Positions 1-6,066 of a DNA stretch of 7,717 nucleotides are shown here, piece after piece. Numbering within the stretch: position 1 is the stretch's first letter; every line of letters starts with the position of its first letter. Both the position numbers and the translations under genes were made by a program. The notes under the pieces are model-generated. The model was given only the letters and a program-made list of their open reading frames with translations. It had not been told where the DNA came from and made no database searches. This DNA is from an uncultured Legionella sp. (GTDB taxonomy: Bacteria; Pseudomonadota; Gammaproteobacteria; Legionellales; Legionellaceae), in NCBI GenBank assembly GCA_903885895.1, contig CAISKC010000079.1, positions 1 through 7,717 on the forward strand. Reading direction: 5' to 3'.

Positions 1-1
1 A

Positions 2-1507
2 CAACGAAAACGTAACCCTGCTGCGCCATTTATCACCTCATCTTTACAACAAGAGGCTGCGCGTAAATTAGGGTTTACCGCAAAAAAAACCATGATGGTT
101 GCACAGCAATTATATGAAGGTATGGATATCGGATCGGGTACCATGGGTTTGATTACTTATATGCGTACCGACTCTGTCAATATTGCGGCAGAAGCGATTG
201 TTGAAATCCGTGCTTATATTAACGAACATTATGCTGCGGCATTTTGTCCCAAGAATCCGCGCGTTTTTAAATCCAAATCTAAGAATGCGCAAGAAGCGCA
301 TGAAGCAATCCGACCTACTTCTATCAAGCGTTCGCCAGAGATGCTAGAGAAAGCGTTGAACACGGATCAATTAAAATTGTATACATTGATTTGGAAGCGT
401 ACTCTGGCTTGCCAAATGGCGGAAGCATTGTTAGATACCGTTGCTGTTGATTTGCACGGTGGAGATGGTTTGTTTCGTGCTAACGGTTCTACCATCGTTT
501 TTCCCGGATTTTTAGCGGTCTATGAAGAAGGCCAAGATGATGTGCAGGATGAAGCCAGCACCATGTTACCTGCGTTGACGCAAGGTGATCGTGTGACGTT
601 GTTGGAGCTGGACGCTAATCAGCATTTTACAGAGCCTCCTCCGCGGTATTCTGAACCATCTTTGATCAAAGCTTTGGTGGAATTTGATATTGGTCGACCT
701 TCGACTTATGCACCCATTGTGCATACGTTACAACAACGCGAATACATCGTGGTCGATAAAAAAAGATTTCTACCTACTGATGTGGGCAGAATCGTGAGTC
801 GTTTTCTTACGGAATATTTTACACGTTATGTGGATTATAAATTTACAGCGGAATTGGAAGATACTTTAGATGCTATCGCCAGAGGCGAGAAAGATTGGAT
901 TCCTATCCTGAATGAGTTTTGGCAACCCTTTATTCGCCAAATTGATGAAATTGATGAGCAAGTCAAGCGCAAAGATGTGACGACCGAAATACTGGATGAA
1001 TCGTGTCCAAAATGTCAGCAACCTTTGGCCAAGCGTTTAGGGAAGCGAGGACGTTTTATTGGGTGTACGGCATATCCGGAATGTGACTTCACCAAAGACT
1101 TATCTGAAAACGCATCTATTACCTCAGAACCTGACATAGTAGAGGGTCGTACTTGCCCTGAATGCGCTCATCCATTGCATGTGAAAACTGGGCGTTATGG
1201 TCGTTTTATTGGCTGTAGTCATTATCCAGCCTGTAAGTTTATCGAACCATTAGAAAAACCAGTTGATACAGCGGTCACTTGTCCGAAATGTCAGGCTGCG
1301 ACCATTGTGAAACGCAAATCTAAAAAAGGAAAGATTTTTTATTCTTGCGCGGCTTATCCGAAATGCGATTATGCTTTATGGAATGAGCCAATTGATGAGG
1401 CCTGTCCATCTTGTGCGTGGCCGCTGCTGACGGTTAAGGAAACCAAACGCTCAGGTCGGCAAGTTCTTTGCCCGCATCAAGGTTGTGGTTATACGCGGGA
1501 TGCCTGA
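2..1507 (+). CDS. topA: DNA topoisomerase I, C-terminal part (5' end outside window)
   Basis: This type IA topoisomerase relaxes negatively supercoiled DNA through a transient covalent 5'-phosphotyrosine link. The frame is open from base 2, before the first ATG at 92, so 501 residues of a longer protein are visible; E. coli TopA has 865. The window opens in the conserved stretch PFITSSLQQEAARKLGF. It continues with QQLYEGMDIG and the active-site motif GLITYMRTDS, whose catalytic Tyr is visible residue 53 (bases 158-160). The EAHEAIRPT and GRPSTYAPI motifs follow. The C terminus has four Cys4 zinc ribbons at about residues 335-361, 385-411, 427-455 and 468-495. The first three share a CPxC...CxxYPxC pattern and the fourth is more divergent. 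These ribbons bind DNA and, in E. coli, RNA polymerase. No frameshift is seen. The last 19 bases overlap the convergent small gene at 1489-1677. Confidence 0.97.
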   Translation, partial: QRKRNPAAPFITSSLQQEAARKLGFTAKKTMMVAQQLYEGMDIGSGTMGLITYMRTDSVNIAAEAIVEIRAYINEHYAAAFCPKNPRVFKSKSKNAQEAHEAIRPTSIKRSPEMLEKALNTDQLKLYTLIWKRTLACQMAEALLDTVAVDLHGGDGLFRANGSTIVFPGFLAVYEEGQDDVQDEASTMLPALTQGDRVTLLELDANQHFTEPPPRYSEPSLIKALVEFDIGRPSTYAPIVHTLQQREYIVVDKKRFLPTDVGRIVSRFLTEYFTRYVDYKFTAELEDTLDAIARGEKDWIPILNEFWQPFIRQIDEIDEQVKRKDVTTEILDESCPKCQQPLAKRLGKRGRFIGCTAYPECDFTKDLSENASITSEPDIVEGRTCPECAHPLHVKTGRYGRFIGCSHYPACKFIEPLEKPVDTAVTCPKCQAATIVKRKSKKGKIFYSCAAYPKCDYALWNEPIDEACPSCAWPLLTVKETKRSGRQVLCPHQGCGYTRDA

Positions 1508-1677
1508 ACTATTTGTTTTGGTTTGGTAACATCCATAGATTGGCAAGGATAGTCAGGTGTAAATTGATACATTTTTGGGGAGACGACGACATCTTCCGGC
1601 TCCTCAATAATGGTTCCTTCTGCAATGATACAAGATGTGATGAGGAGGAACAGAGGACTAAGGATTATCCATCTCAT
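1489..1677 (-). CDS. Small predicted lipoprotein (62 aa), function unknown
   Basis: I do not recognise a family. The protein starts MRWIILSPLFLLITSC, a short signal peptide ending in a lipobox-like LITS-C. Cys16 would be lipidated, leaving a mature peptide of about 47 residues that is acidic near its start (EEPEDVV) and has a second Cys at residue 45. Ile follows the lipidated Cys, so the +2 rule would send it to the outer membrane; that is an inference. The ATG at 1677 is chosen because GGAG lies six bases upstream and the signal peptide begins there. Earlier in-frame ATGs at 1719 and 1689 would add a polar extension. The 3' end overlaps the topA stop region by 19 bp in convergent orientation. 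It diverges from the regulator at 1776. It could be a chance ORF, but a signal peptide, a lipobox and a ribosome binding site together make that less likely. Confidence 0.68.
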   Translation of the reverse strand: MRWIILSPLFLLITSCIIAEGTIIEEPEDVVVSPKMYQFTPDYPCQSMDVTKPKQIVQASRV

Positions 1678-1699
1678 ATTATTCTCCATTGTGCTACAA

Positions 1700-1728
1700 T
1701 TGTTGAGTTGGCCCAACAAACCTTATAG
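1700..1728 (+). promoter_or_regulatory. Candidate promoter and operator upstream of the HTH regulator
   Basis: TTGTTG (1700-1705) and TTATAG (1723-1728) are 17 bp apart and form a plausible sigma-70 promoter for the downstream regulator, with a predicted start near 1735. The spacer holds an inverted repeat, TTGTTG-N8-CAACAA (1700-1719), with an inner GTTGG-C-CCAAC (1707-1717). Repressors of this class often bind such dyads in their own promoter, so an autoregulatory operator is a reasonable inference. The divergent lipoprotein gene could be controlled from the same site; on the minus strand TATAAG at 1728-1723 is a possible -10. Confidence 0.4.
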
Positions 1729-1775
1729 AAGTTAAGCATGTTTTGTGGGTTCTTGACAATTGTTTTAGCAAAGTA

Positions 1776-2423
1776 ATGATGATGACCACTACATTTTCCG
1801 AACGACTTAATCTTTGTTTAGATAAATTAGGATTCCCGCCTAAGCATTACGGTCGTATTCAATTGTTGGCAGACATGGTTGGACTGACACATCGTGGGGC
1901 CGGCAAATGGATCAGTGGACAATGCTCACCACCTGCTGGAAAATTCCCGATTTTGGCCAAACAACTGCAAGTCAATGAAGGATGGTTACGCACTGGAGAA
2001 GGTGCGATGAGTCCCGCTCGGGATGTGGGTGGTACGGAGCAGGGTGCGCTGGGTGTCATGCAGCATGTGCCAATTTATATACCAAGTCATTTGCTGCAAA
2101 GTGAAAAAAGCCCTTATCATACGTTGACCTGTATTTTGCCTTATATGAGCAATTTTTGTGGTATTGTTTTGAGCACAGAGGCCATGTCACCTCGTTTTCC
2201 GATAGGGAGCATGCTGATTTTTGATATGCAAGCCATCCCTAAAGACGGTGATTTTGTTTTGGTGAGCGATAAGGTATATCCAGAACCGATTTTTCGGCAA
2301 TTCATCGCAAGCACCGAGCACCATTATTTGTATGCGTACAATCCTAAATTTGAGCGTATGATTTTTCGTGCAGAGCAAACAATGCTGGGAAAATTAGTAC
2401 AGGCGATTGTTTCATTCGAGTGA
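1776..2423 (+). CDS. HTH transcriptional regulator with LexA/S24-like C-terminal domain, catalytic residues apparently lost
   Basis: This is a predicted phage-repressor-type regulator of 215 residues. The N-terminal half (about residues 5-70) contains an HTH of the Cro/C1 type: RIQLLADMVGLTHRGAGKWI and then a conserved WLRTGEG-like end. The C-terminal half (about residues 90-213) has the layout of the S24/LexA fold, including FPIGSMLIFDM and the strand around GDFVLVSDK. In cleavable members the nucleophile lies in a G-D-S-M-x-P motif. Here the matching stretch is TEAMSPRF, with Ala136 where Ser is expected, and Arg174 is where the general-base Lys would lie. Self-cleavage is therefore unlikely, and the domain may serve for dimerisation or ligand sensing. 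Three consecutive ATGs (1776, 1779, 1782) follow a weak purine stretch; the first is taken, and an in-frame TTG at 1743 is less likely. No DNA-damage box is evident. Confidence 0.82.
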   Translation: MMMTTTFSERLNLCLDKLGFPPKHYGRIQLLADMVGLTHRGAGKWISGQCSPPAGKFPILAKQLQVNEGWLRTGEGAMSPARDVGGTEQGALGVMQHVPIYIPSHLLQSEKSPYHTLTCILPYMSNFCGIVLSTEAMSPRFPIGSMLIFDMQAIPKDGDFVLVSDKVYPEPIFRQFIASTEHHYLYAYNPKFERMIFRAEQTMLGKLVQAIVSFE

Positions 2424-2447
2424 GCATGAAACCTAATATACATTCGT

Positions 2448-2481
2448 AAAAATTATATAAAGGCGCTGCATCCCTGCAGCG
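2448..2481 (-). terminator. Rho-independent-like terminator of the small RNA
   Basis: On the minus strand a 7-bp GC-rich stem, CGCTGCA/TGCAGCG, closes a GGGA loop. It is followed by CCTTTATATAATTTTT, an AT-rich tail ending in five T but interrupted by A, so it is not a textbook terminator. The stem also lies downstream of the convergent regulator gene ending at 2423 and could act in both directions. The loop doubles as a GGA motif. Confidence 0.55.
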
Positions 2482-2547
2482 TAAAACACGGTGGTATGTT
2501 GCGCATCCTGTGCAATGACATCCTGTCAAATAGTACCATCCTGTTCC
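2448..2547 (-). ncRNA. Csr/Rsm-type (RsmY/RsmZ/CsrB-like) CsrA-sequestering small RNA, predicted
   Basis: Read on the minus strand, the roughly 100-nt segment contains three exact copies of ACAGGATG (2544-2537, 2526-2519, 2511-2504) spaced 18 and 15 bases apart. A fourth motif, CAGGGATG, sits in the last hairpin. These resemble the CsrA/RsmA consensus RUACARGGAUGU. Three GGA cores would be displayed in loops. One is in a TGACA/TGTCA stem (2528-2516). One is in a TTGC/GCAA stem with an A-C mismatch (2515-2499). One is the GGGA loop of the CGCTGCA/TGCAGCG hairpin (2481-2464). The first copy is near the 5' end and weakly paired. Size, motif number, upstream box, promoter and U-rich end all match RsmY/RsmZ RNAs, which titrate CsrA away from mRNA targets. 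The segment has no coding potential I would defend. The ends are estimates from the promoter and the U-rich tail. Confidence 0.8.
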
Positions 2548-2551
2548 GTAT

Positions 2552-2579
2552 ATTCTACATGCGCTATTTTTTTTGTCAC
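2552..2579 (-). promoter_or_regulatory. Promoter of the Csr-type small RNA
   Basis: On the minus strand, GTGACA (2579-2574) and TAGAAT (2557-2552) are 16 bp apart and each differs from the sigma-70 consensus at one base. The spacer begins with a run of A. Transcription would start at about 2547-2545, just before the first ACAGGATG motif. Confidence 0.6.
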
Positions 2580-2602
2580 TGTCTAAATTGATGGCACTAA
2601 TG

Positions 2603-2616
2603 CAAGATATTTCTCA
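2603..2616 (-). promoter_or_regulatory. GacA/LetA-type activator box upstream of the small RNA
   Basis: The minus strand reads TGAGAAATATCTTG. The known GacA/LetA box is TNAGAAATTTCTNA; of its twelve fixed positions, ten match, with mismatches at one central T and the last A. Its centre is about 64 bp upstream of the predicted start of the small RNA, the position such boxes occupy in front of rsmY and rsmZ genes. This implies control by a GacS/GacA (LetS/LetA) two-component system encoded elsewhere. Confidence 0.72.
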
Positions 2617-2653
2617 AACTAAGCCAAGATATACTTTATGCTCACTCTGTCTC

Positions 2654-3529
2654 TCAAAAAGGTAGACTGATTAAAAAATCACGCAGCGGGGTCTTCGAGG
2701 CTTGTAGATGAAGACCATATGCTGCGTAGTGCCTATGAGTAATGATGTTTTCTTTAACCGATTGATCGGGTGGTGTGAACAACGCAAAATGCGCCCAAGA
2801 GCGGTGTGCATGGATGGTGAGAGACAATAACCAATCCTGCTTTAAACACTGTAATAGACCATGCAGCGCTTCCCAAAGCGCAGTATGATTGGGTGTTATC
2901 ACATGGTTGAGCGATAGACGTGTTTTTCTGAATAACCCTAAAGCTTTAGGCGCTAAAATATCAATATAGGTAGGAAAAAGTGAAAAAACAGTACCAGGAT
3001 TAGGGATAATCTCGTGAAAAGCTTTATTGTGGATATCGATGAGACCTACGTTGTCTAGACCCTCTTGATTAGGAGAGATTAAGGTACGTAAAAAAATTAA
3101 AAAATCAGTTGTGTTTAAATCAGTAAATCGGATGTGGTGCTGAGATAAATGGGAGCATAACTGCTGTCGGTAATGCATGATTTTGGCTATTGGCTGGGAT
3201 AATAATGCGGTAGATACAAATAGGTAGACATACCACTTTTTTTGTATAGACCCATGATGATGTAGGTGTAGTGAATAATGTAGCTCGCCATGGGTTGTGA
3301 ACGGGATTGTTTGGAGAATCTGCTGGATAGTTTGTATTGAACTGAGGTGTTGTAATGGTAGTTGCAAGCCAAATCCACTGTTGTGTTGATTCTGATAGAT
3401 TCCTGTCGAACTGCTATGACGGTAGGGTAATAAAGCGCGTAAGCCTTGGGTCGATAACAAAATGGTATGATTTGAATCTGTTGCACGGTGCTTATCAGAA
3501 GGCGTGAGTACACCGGATATTGATGACAT
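2654..3529 (-). CDS. TraC-like N-terminal domain protein, lacking the ATPase domain
   Basis: This 291-residue protein resembles the N-terminal part of the F-type conjugation protein TraC, a VirB4-related ATPase that powers pilus assembly. The diagnostic stretch is residues 30-60, LLPYR...TGIYQNQHNSGFGLQLPL, comparable to the TraC pattern LPYR-x-(Y/D)...G-x-x-x-N-x-x-S-x-GF-x-L. The last residues, FLISLPF, match a FLxSLPF-like stretch that in full TraC (about 800-900 residues) precedes the nucleotide-binding domain. The stop codon follows at once, and no Walker A motif is present. The protein is rich in His and Gln and looks soluble. The ATG at 3529 is preferred to the one at 3535 because AAGGA lies five bases before it. 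With no internal stop and a good promoter it is either a retained stand-alone domain or a remnant of an integrated element. The family assignment is from memory of motifs. Confidence 0.62.
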   Translation of the reverse strand: MSSISGVLTPSDKHRATDSNHTILLSTQGLRALLPYRHSSSTGIYQNQHNSGFGLQLPLQHLSSIQTIQQILQTIPFTTHGELHYSLHLHHHGSIQKKWYVYLFVSTALLSQPIAKIMHYRQQLCSHLSQHHIRFTDLNTTDFLIFLRTLISPNQEGLDNVGLIDIHNKAFHEIIPNPGTVFSLFPTYIDILAPKALGLFRKTRLSLNHVITPNHTALWEALHGLLQCLKQDWLLSLTIHAHRSWAHFALFTPPDQSVKENIITHRHYAAYGLHLQASKTPLRDFLISLPF

Positions 3530-3534
3530 GTTCA

Positions 3535-3561
3535 TCCTTGAATCCCAGCACCAAGGTGCTG
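3535..3561 (-). promoter_or_regulatory. 5' leader hairpin and CsrA-like motif over the ribosome binding site of the TraC-like gene
   Basis: A CAGCACC/GGTGCTG inverted repeat (3546-3561) sits in the predicted leader. It is followed on the minus strand by GGGATTCAAGGATGAAC. The AAGGA (3539-3535) is the Shine-Dalgarno element, and CAAGGATG around it matches the CARGGAUG core of the CsrA consensus. A second GGA lies 8 bases upstream. Translational control by CsrA is inferred from this resemblance only. Confidence 0.4.
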
Positions 3562-3604
3562 AAAATGTAAAGTTGGTTTGCTGAAGACATTCCTTTTGCT
3601 TGCG

Positions 3605-3633
3605 ATTATGATATGCTTCTTTTCATTTGTAAA
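3605..3633 (-). promoter_or_regulatory. Promoter of the TraC-like gene
   Basis: On the minus strand, TTTACA (3633-3628) and CATAAT (3610-3605) are separated by 17 bp, each one base from the sigma-70 consensus. The predicted start near 3598 gives a leader of about 70 nt. On the plus strand, TATGAT (3607-3612) with AAGACA (3584-3589), also 17 bp apart, could be the yajQ promoter, so the two -10 elements would overlap. Confidence 0.5.
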
Positions 3634-3654
3634 GTGACATACAGGAGAGAGAAT

Positions 3655-4140
3655 ATGCCATCGTTTGATATTGTTTCTGAAGTTGATGAAGTAGAGTTAC
3701 GCCATGCAGTAGACAATGCGAGCCGAGAATTAGGCACGCGTTTTGATTTTCGTGGGGTGCTGGCAACGGTTGAATTGAAAGAGTTGACGGTCACATTACA
3801 ATCAGAGTCGGAATTTCAGGTACGTCAATTAGAAGAATTGTTTCGAAATCATTGTAGTAAAAGAGGCGTGAATGCTGCGGGAACTGAGATAGAAGATAAA
3901 CCTGTCCACAGCGGCAAAACGCATACGCTAACGATGTTATTTAAACAGGGTATCGATCAACCAAATGCTAAATTGATTGTGAAGTATGTCAAGGATAGTA
4001 AAGCGAAAGTGCAAGCTTCTATCCAGGGCGATAAAGTGCGCGTTACGGGAAAAAATCGCGATGATTTACAGGATTGTATTGCGCTATTAAAAAAATCAGA
4101 TATTGAGCTACCGTTACAATTTAATAATTTTAGAGATTAA
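3655..4140 (+). CDS. yajQ: YajQ family nucleotide-binding protein (UPF0234/DUF520)
   Basis: YajQ proteins are small cytoplasmic proteins of two ferredoxin-like domains. Members in Xanthomonas and Pseudomonas bind cyclic di-GMP and act through a LysR-type regulator; other members bind nucleotides or nucleic acid. The sequence is a full-length match: 161 residues against about 163 in E. coli, starting MPSFDIVSEVDEVELRHAVDNA and containing GTRFDFRG, KPVHSGKTHTL, SKAKVQASIQGDKVRVTGKNRDDLQ and a C-terminal LPLQFNNFRD. AGGAG at 3643-3647, seven bases before the ATG, sets the start. An upstream in-frame ATG at 3613 would add a non-conserved extension. It is transcribed alone, diverging from the TraC-like gene and converging on the SulP gene. 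Whether this copy binds cyclic di-GMP cannot be told from sequence. Confidence 0.95.
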   Translation: MPSFDIVSEVDEVELRHAVDNASRELGTRFDFRGVLATVELKELTVTLQSESEFQVRQLEELFRNHCSKRGVNAAGTEIEDKPVHSGKTHTLTMLFKQGIDQPNAKLIVKYVKDSKAKVQASIQGDKVRVTGKNRDDLQDCIALLKKSDIELPLQFNNFRD

Positions 4141-4212
4141 GATTACGGCAGCTTACCTTGCGCGTCAAATTTTGTCGTAAAGATAGATGTTTCAGGGTTT
4201 TTCATCATGTTC

Positions 4213-4248
4213 TACAGTAAACGTAGCCCGCAAGCTACGTTCGCTGTA
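4213..4248. terminator. Imperfect inverted repeat between convergent yajQ and sulP genes
   Basis: An 8-bp perfect stem, AACGTAGC (4220-4227) with GCTACGTT (4234-4241), has a 6-base loop. Beyond a 2x2 internal loop it is extended by TACAG/CTGTA (4213-4217, 4244-4248). Its place between two gene ends suggests a bidirectional transcription end or a dispersed palindromic element. Neither side has a real T-tract, so intrinsic termination is uncertain. Confidence 0.4.
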
Positions 4249-4261
4249 AAACCGCTTCTAG

Positions 4262-5953
4262 TTAGTCAGTGCTTGCTACCGTAGAGGCTCCATCTAAAAG
4301 CTTTGTGGCTGGTTTTTCTAAAGTGGAATTTGCTGCTTGCATGGCTTGTTCTAATCCAGAAAACACATTATTTTTGCCAAGTAAATCAAAAATCCCAGCT
4401 TTACGTAATTCCTGCTCTATGGCTTTATTAGCGCCACATAATATGACACGGATCTTCTTTTCTTGGAGTTCTTTCATCATGTCTTCTAAAGCTTGTAACC
4501 CCGTGAAATCTATCAAGGGGACCCAACCAAAGCGAATAATCAAGATCTTGGGGTTGAAATCTGCTGCTGTAAAAGCATACTCAAATTGACTGACTGCACC
4601 AAAAAAAATAGGTCCTTCGATGGTATAGGTTAAGATGTCTTGATCCGGTGTTGTATTAGCGAGGGTGGTCGCATCTGTTGCAGGCGTATGGGGATTCATT
4701 TCAACGCTGGATGCCATGCGCATAAGGAAGTGTCCGATTGCTAAGACAACACCAATATTCACAGCCACCACCAAATCAACAAAAATGGTTAAGCAGAAAG
4801 TGATGAATAAAATCAGGATATCTGCTTTGGGCGCACGTTGAATCAAAGCGATAGCATGTTTGACTTCACTCATATTCCAAGCCACCACAAATAATATAGC
4901 AGCCAAAGCGCTTAAGGGGACATCAACTGCCAAAGGTGCCAAAAACAGGATGATCAAGAGTAAGGTCACGGCATGCACGATCCCAGATAATGGGCTATTT
5001 CCGCCGTTGCGGATATTGGTTGCAGTCCGTGCAATGGCCCCTGTGGCAGCAAAGCCGCCAAATAGTGGGGTGATAATATTGGCGATACCTTGACCCATTA
5101 ATTCGCGATTAGAATGATGTTTTGTTCCGCCCATGCCATCTGCAACGACTGCAGACAGTAGGGATTCAATAGCGCCTAACATTGCAATGGCAAATGCTGG
5201 GCCTATTAATTCCATCACGCGTGCCCAAGATAGTTCGGGGAGATGAAACGAAGGGAGGCCTTGTGGAATTCCGCCAAACAAACTACCAATTGTTGCGACG
5301 CCGGAAAAATGAAAGATAGATTCTAAGCCAGTTGCCAAAAGCAACGCGAGCAGTGGACCAGGCGCGCGTCTTAAGCCTGGGAGTTTATTGCCATATAGTA
5401 CGACTATCAGCGATACGAGGCCTAAAGCCGTCGTAGGTCCATTGATTTGTGGAAAACTTTGAAGAAGATGCCATAGTTTTTCATGAAAATGTGCACCGTG
5501 CGGTGTTGGTAAGCCGAAGAAATATTGCCATTGGCCGACCCAAATGGCGACAGCAATCCCAGCAGTAAAGCCAATGATGACGGGATATGGAATAAAACGG
5601 ATAATGGCGCCTAGACGACAAACTCCCATCAAAAACAGTAATATTCCTGCTAAAAAAGTAGCGATTTGTAAGCCTTCAATACCATATTGACCGGTAATCC
5701 CAGCTAAAACAACAATGAAAGCGCCAGTAGGCCCGGCAATCTGAAGCCGACTACCACCGAATACCGACACCAAAAACCCAGCAATGATGGCAGTATATAA
5801 GCCTTGCTCTGGTTTTGCTCCAGATGCGATGGCAAAGGCCATGGCCAAGGGTAAAGCGACCACGCCGACGATCATGCCCGAGACGATATTAGGGAGCCAA
5901 TGTTTTTTTTGAAACAATCCCGCTCGGTAAGATTCAATAATGGTTTGAAACAT
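4262..5953 (-). CDS. SulP (SLC26) family inorganic anion transporter with STAS domain
   Basis: This is a predicted inner-membrane anion transporter or exchanger of 563 residues, a normal SulP length. The N-terminal signature is intact: WLPNIVSGMIVGVVALPLAMA, GLYTAIIAGF and GGSRLQIAGPTGAF (about residues 66-79). Hydrophobic segments fill residues 20 to about 420, consistent with the 12-14 spans of the family. A further conserved stretch is NRELMGQGIANIITPLFGG, followed by ATGAIARTATNIRNGG. The cytoplasmic STAS domain (about 437-540) contains IDFTGLQALEDM, with Thr at the place of the phosphorylatable Ser in SpoIIAA. Substrate cannot be assigned; bacterial members carry sulfate, bicarbonate or C4-dicarboxylates. 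The ATG at 5953 has AGGGGTG just upstream, whereas the in-frame ATG at 5983 overlaps the predicted -10. A single-gene unit is likely. Confidence 0.92.
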   Translation of the reverse strand: MFQTIIESYRAGLFQKKHWLPNIVSGMIVGVVALPLAMAFAIASGAKPEQGLYTAIIAGFLVSVFGGSRLQIAGPTGAFIVVLAGITGQYGIEGLQIATFLAGILLFLMGVCRLGAIIRFIPYPVIIGFTAGIAVAIWVGQWQYFFGLPTPHGAHFHEKLWHLLQSFPQINGPTTALGLVSLIVVLYGNKLPGLRRAPGPLLALLLATGLESIFHFSGVATIGSLFGGIPQGLPSFHLPELSWARVMELIGPAFAIAMLGAIESLLSAVVADGMGGTKHHSNRELMGQGIANIITPLFGGFAATGAIARTATNIRNGGNSPLSGIVHAVTLLLIILFLAPLAVDVPLSALAAILFVVAWNMSEVKHAIALIQRAPKADILILFITFCLTIFVDLVVAVNIGVVLAIGHFLMRMASSVEMNPHTPATDATTLANTTPDQDILTYTIEGPIFFGAVSQFEYAFTAADFNPKILIIRFGWVPLIDFTGLQALEDMMKELQEKKIRVILCGANKAIEQELRKAGIFDLLGKNNVFSGLEQAMQAANSTLEKPATKLLDGASTVASTD

Positions 5954-5983
5954 GATATCACCCCTAAATTTTCGAATGGGCAT

Positions 5984-5992
5984 ATTATATCA
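5984..5992 (-). promoter_or_regulatory. Extended -10 promoter of the SulP gene
   Basis: The minus strand reads TGATATAAT: a perfect TATAAT (5989-5984) preceded by the TGn extension. No good -35 lies at 16-18 bp, as is common for extended -10 promoters. The predicted start near 5977 gives a leader of about 25 nt with AGGGGTG before the ATG at 5953. Farther upstream, GTTCAA (6020-6025) and TTGAAC (6040-6045) form an inverted repeat at an activator-like distance. Confidence 0.6.
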
Positions 5993-6066
5993 TGTTTTTA
6001 GATATTTTTGGTAATTTATGTTCAAATTGTTAACAAAAATTGAACATTAGAATAACTGAGAGTATC

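Noticed and set aside
1468..1728. 86-residue plus-strand ORF after topA
   Set aside because: It is the opposite-strand shadow of the predicted lipoprotein gene and has no ribosome binding site or recognisable domain.
1753..1779. TTGACA followed by TAATGA as a promoter for the HTH regulator
   Set aside because: The -35 is perfect, but the spacing is 15 bp, the -10 is poor and transcription would start inside the gene after the likely start codons. The pair at 1700-1728 fits better.
2504..2544. CRISPR-like or tandem repeat because of three ACAGGATG copies
   Set aside because: The units are only 8 bp, the spacing is 15 and 18 bp, and each sits in a different stem. This fits CsrA-binding motifs in a small RNA, not a CRISPR array.
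2567..2574. Run of eight T as a plus-strand terminator for the HTH regulator gene
   Set aside because: No stable GC-rich stem lies directly before it on the plus strand. The run is better explained as the A-rich spacer of the minus-strand small-RNA promoter.
3187..3513. 108-residue minus-strand ORF inside the TraC-like gene
   Set aside because: It is fully contained in another frame of a longer ORF that has motif support, a ribosome binding site and a promoter; its composition is not protein-like.
4269..5093. Plus-strand ORFs of 77 and 106 residues opposite the SulP gene
   Set aside because: They are antisense shadows of a conserved transporter, with no ribosome binding site or domain.
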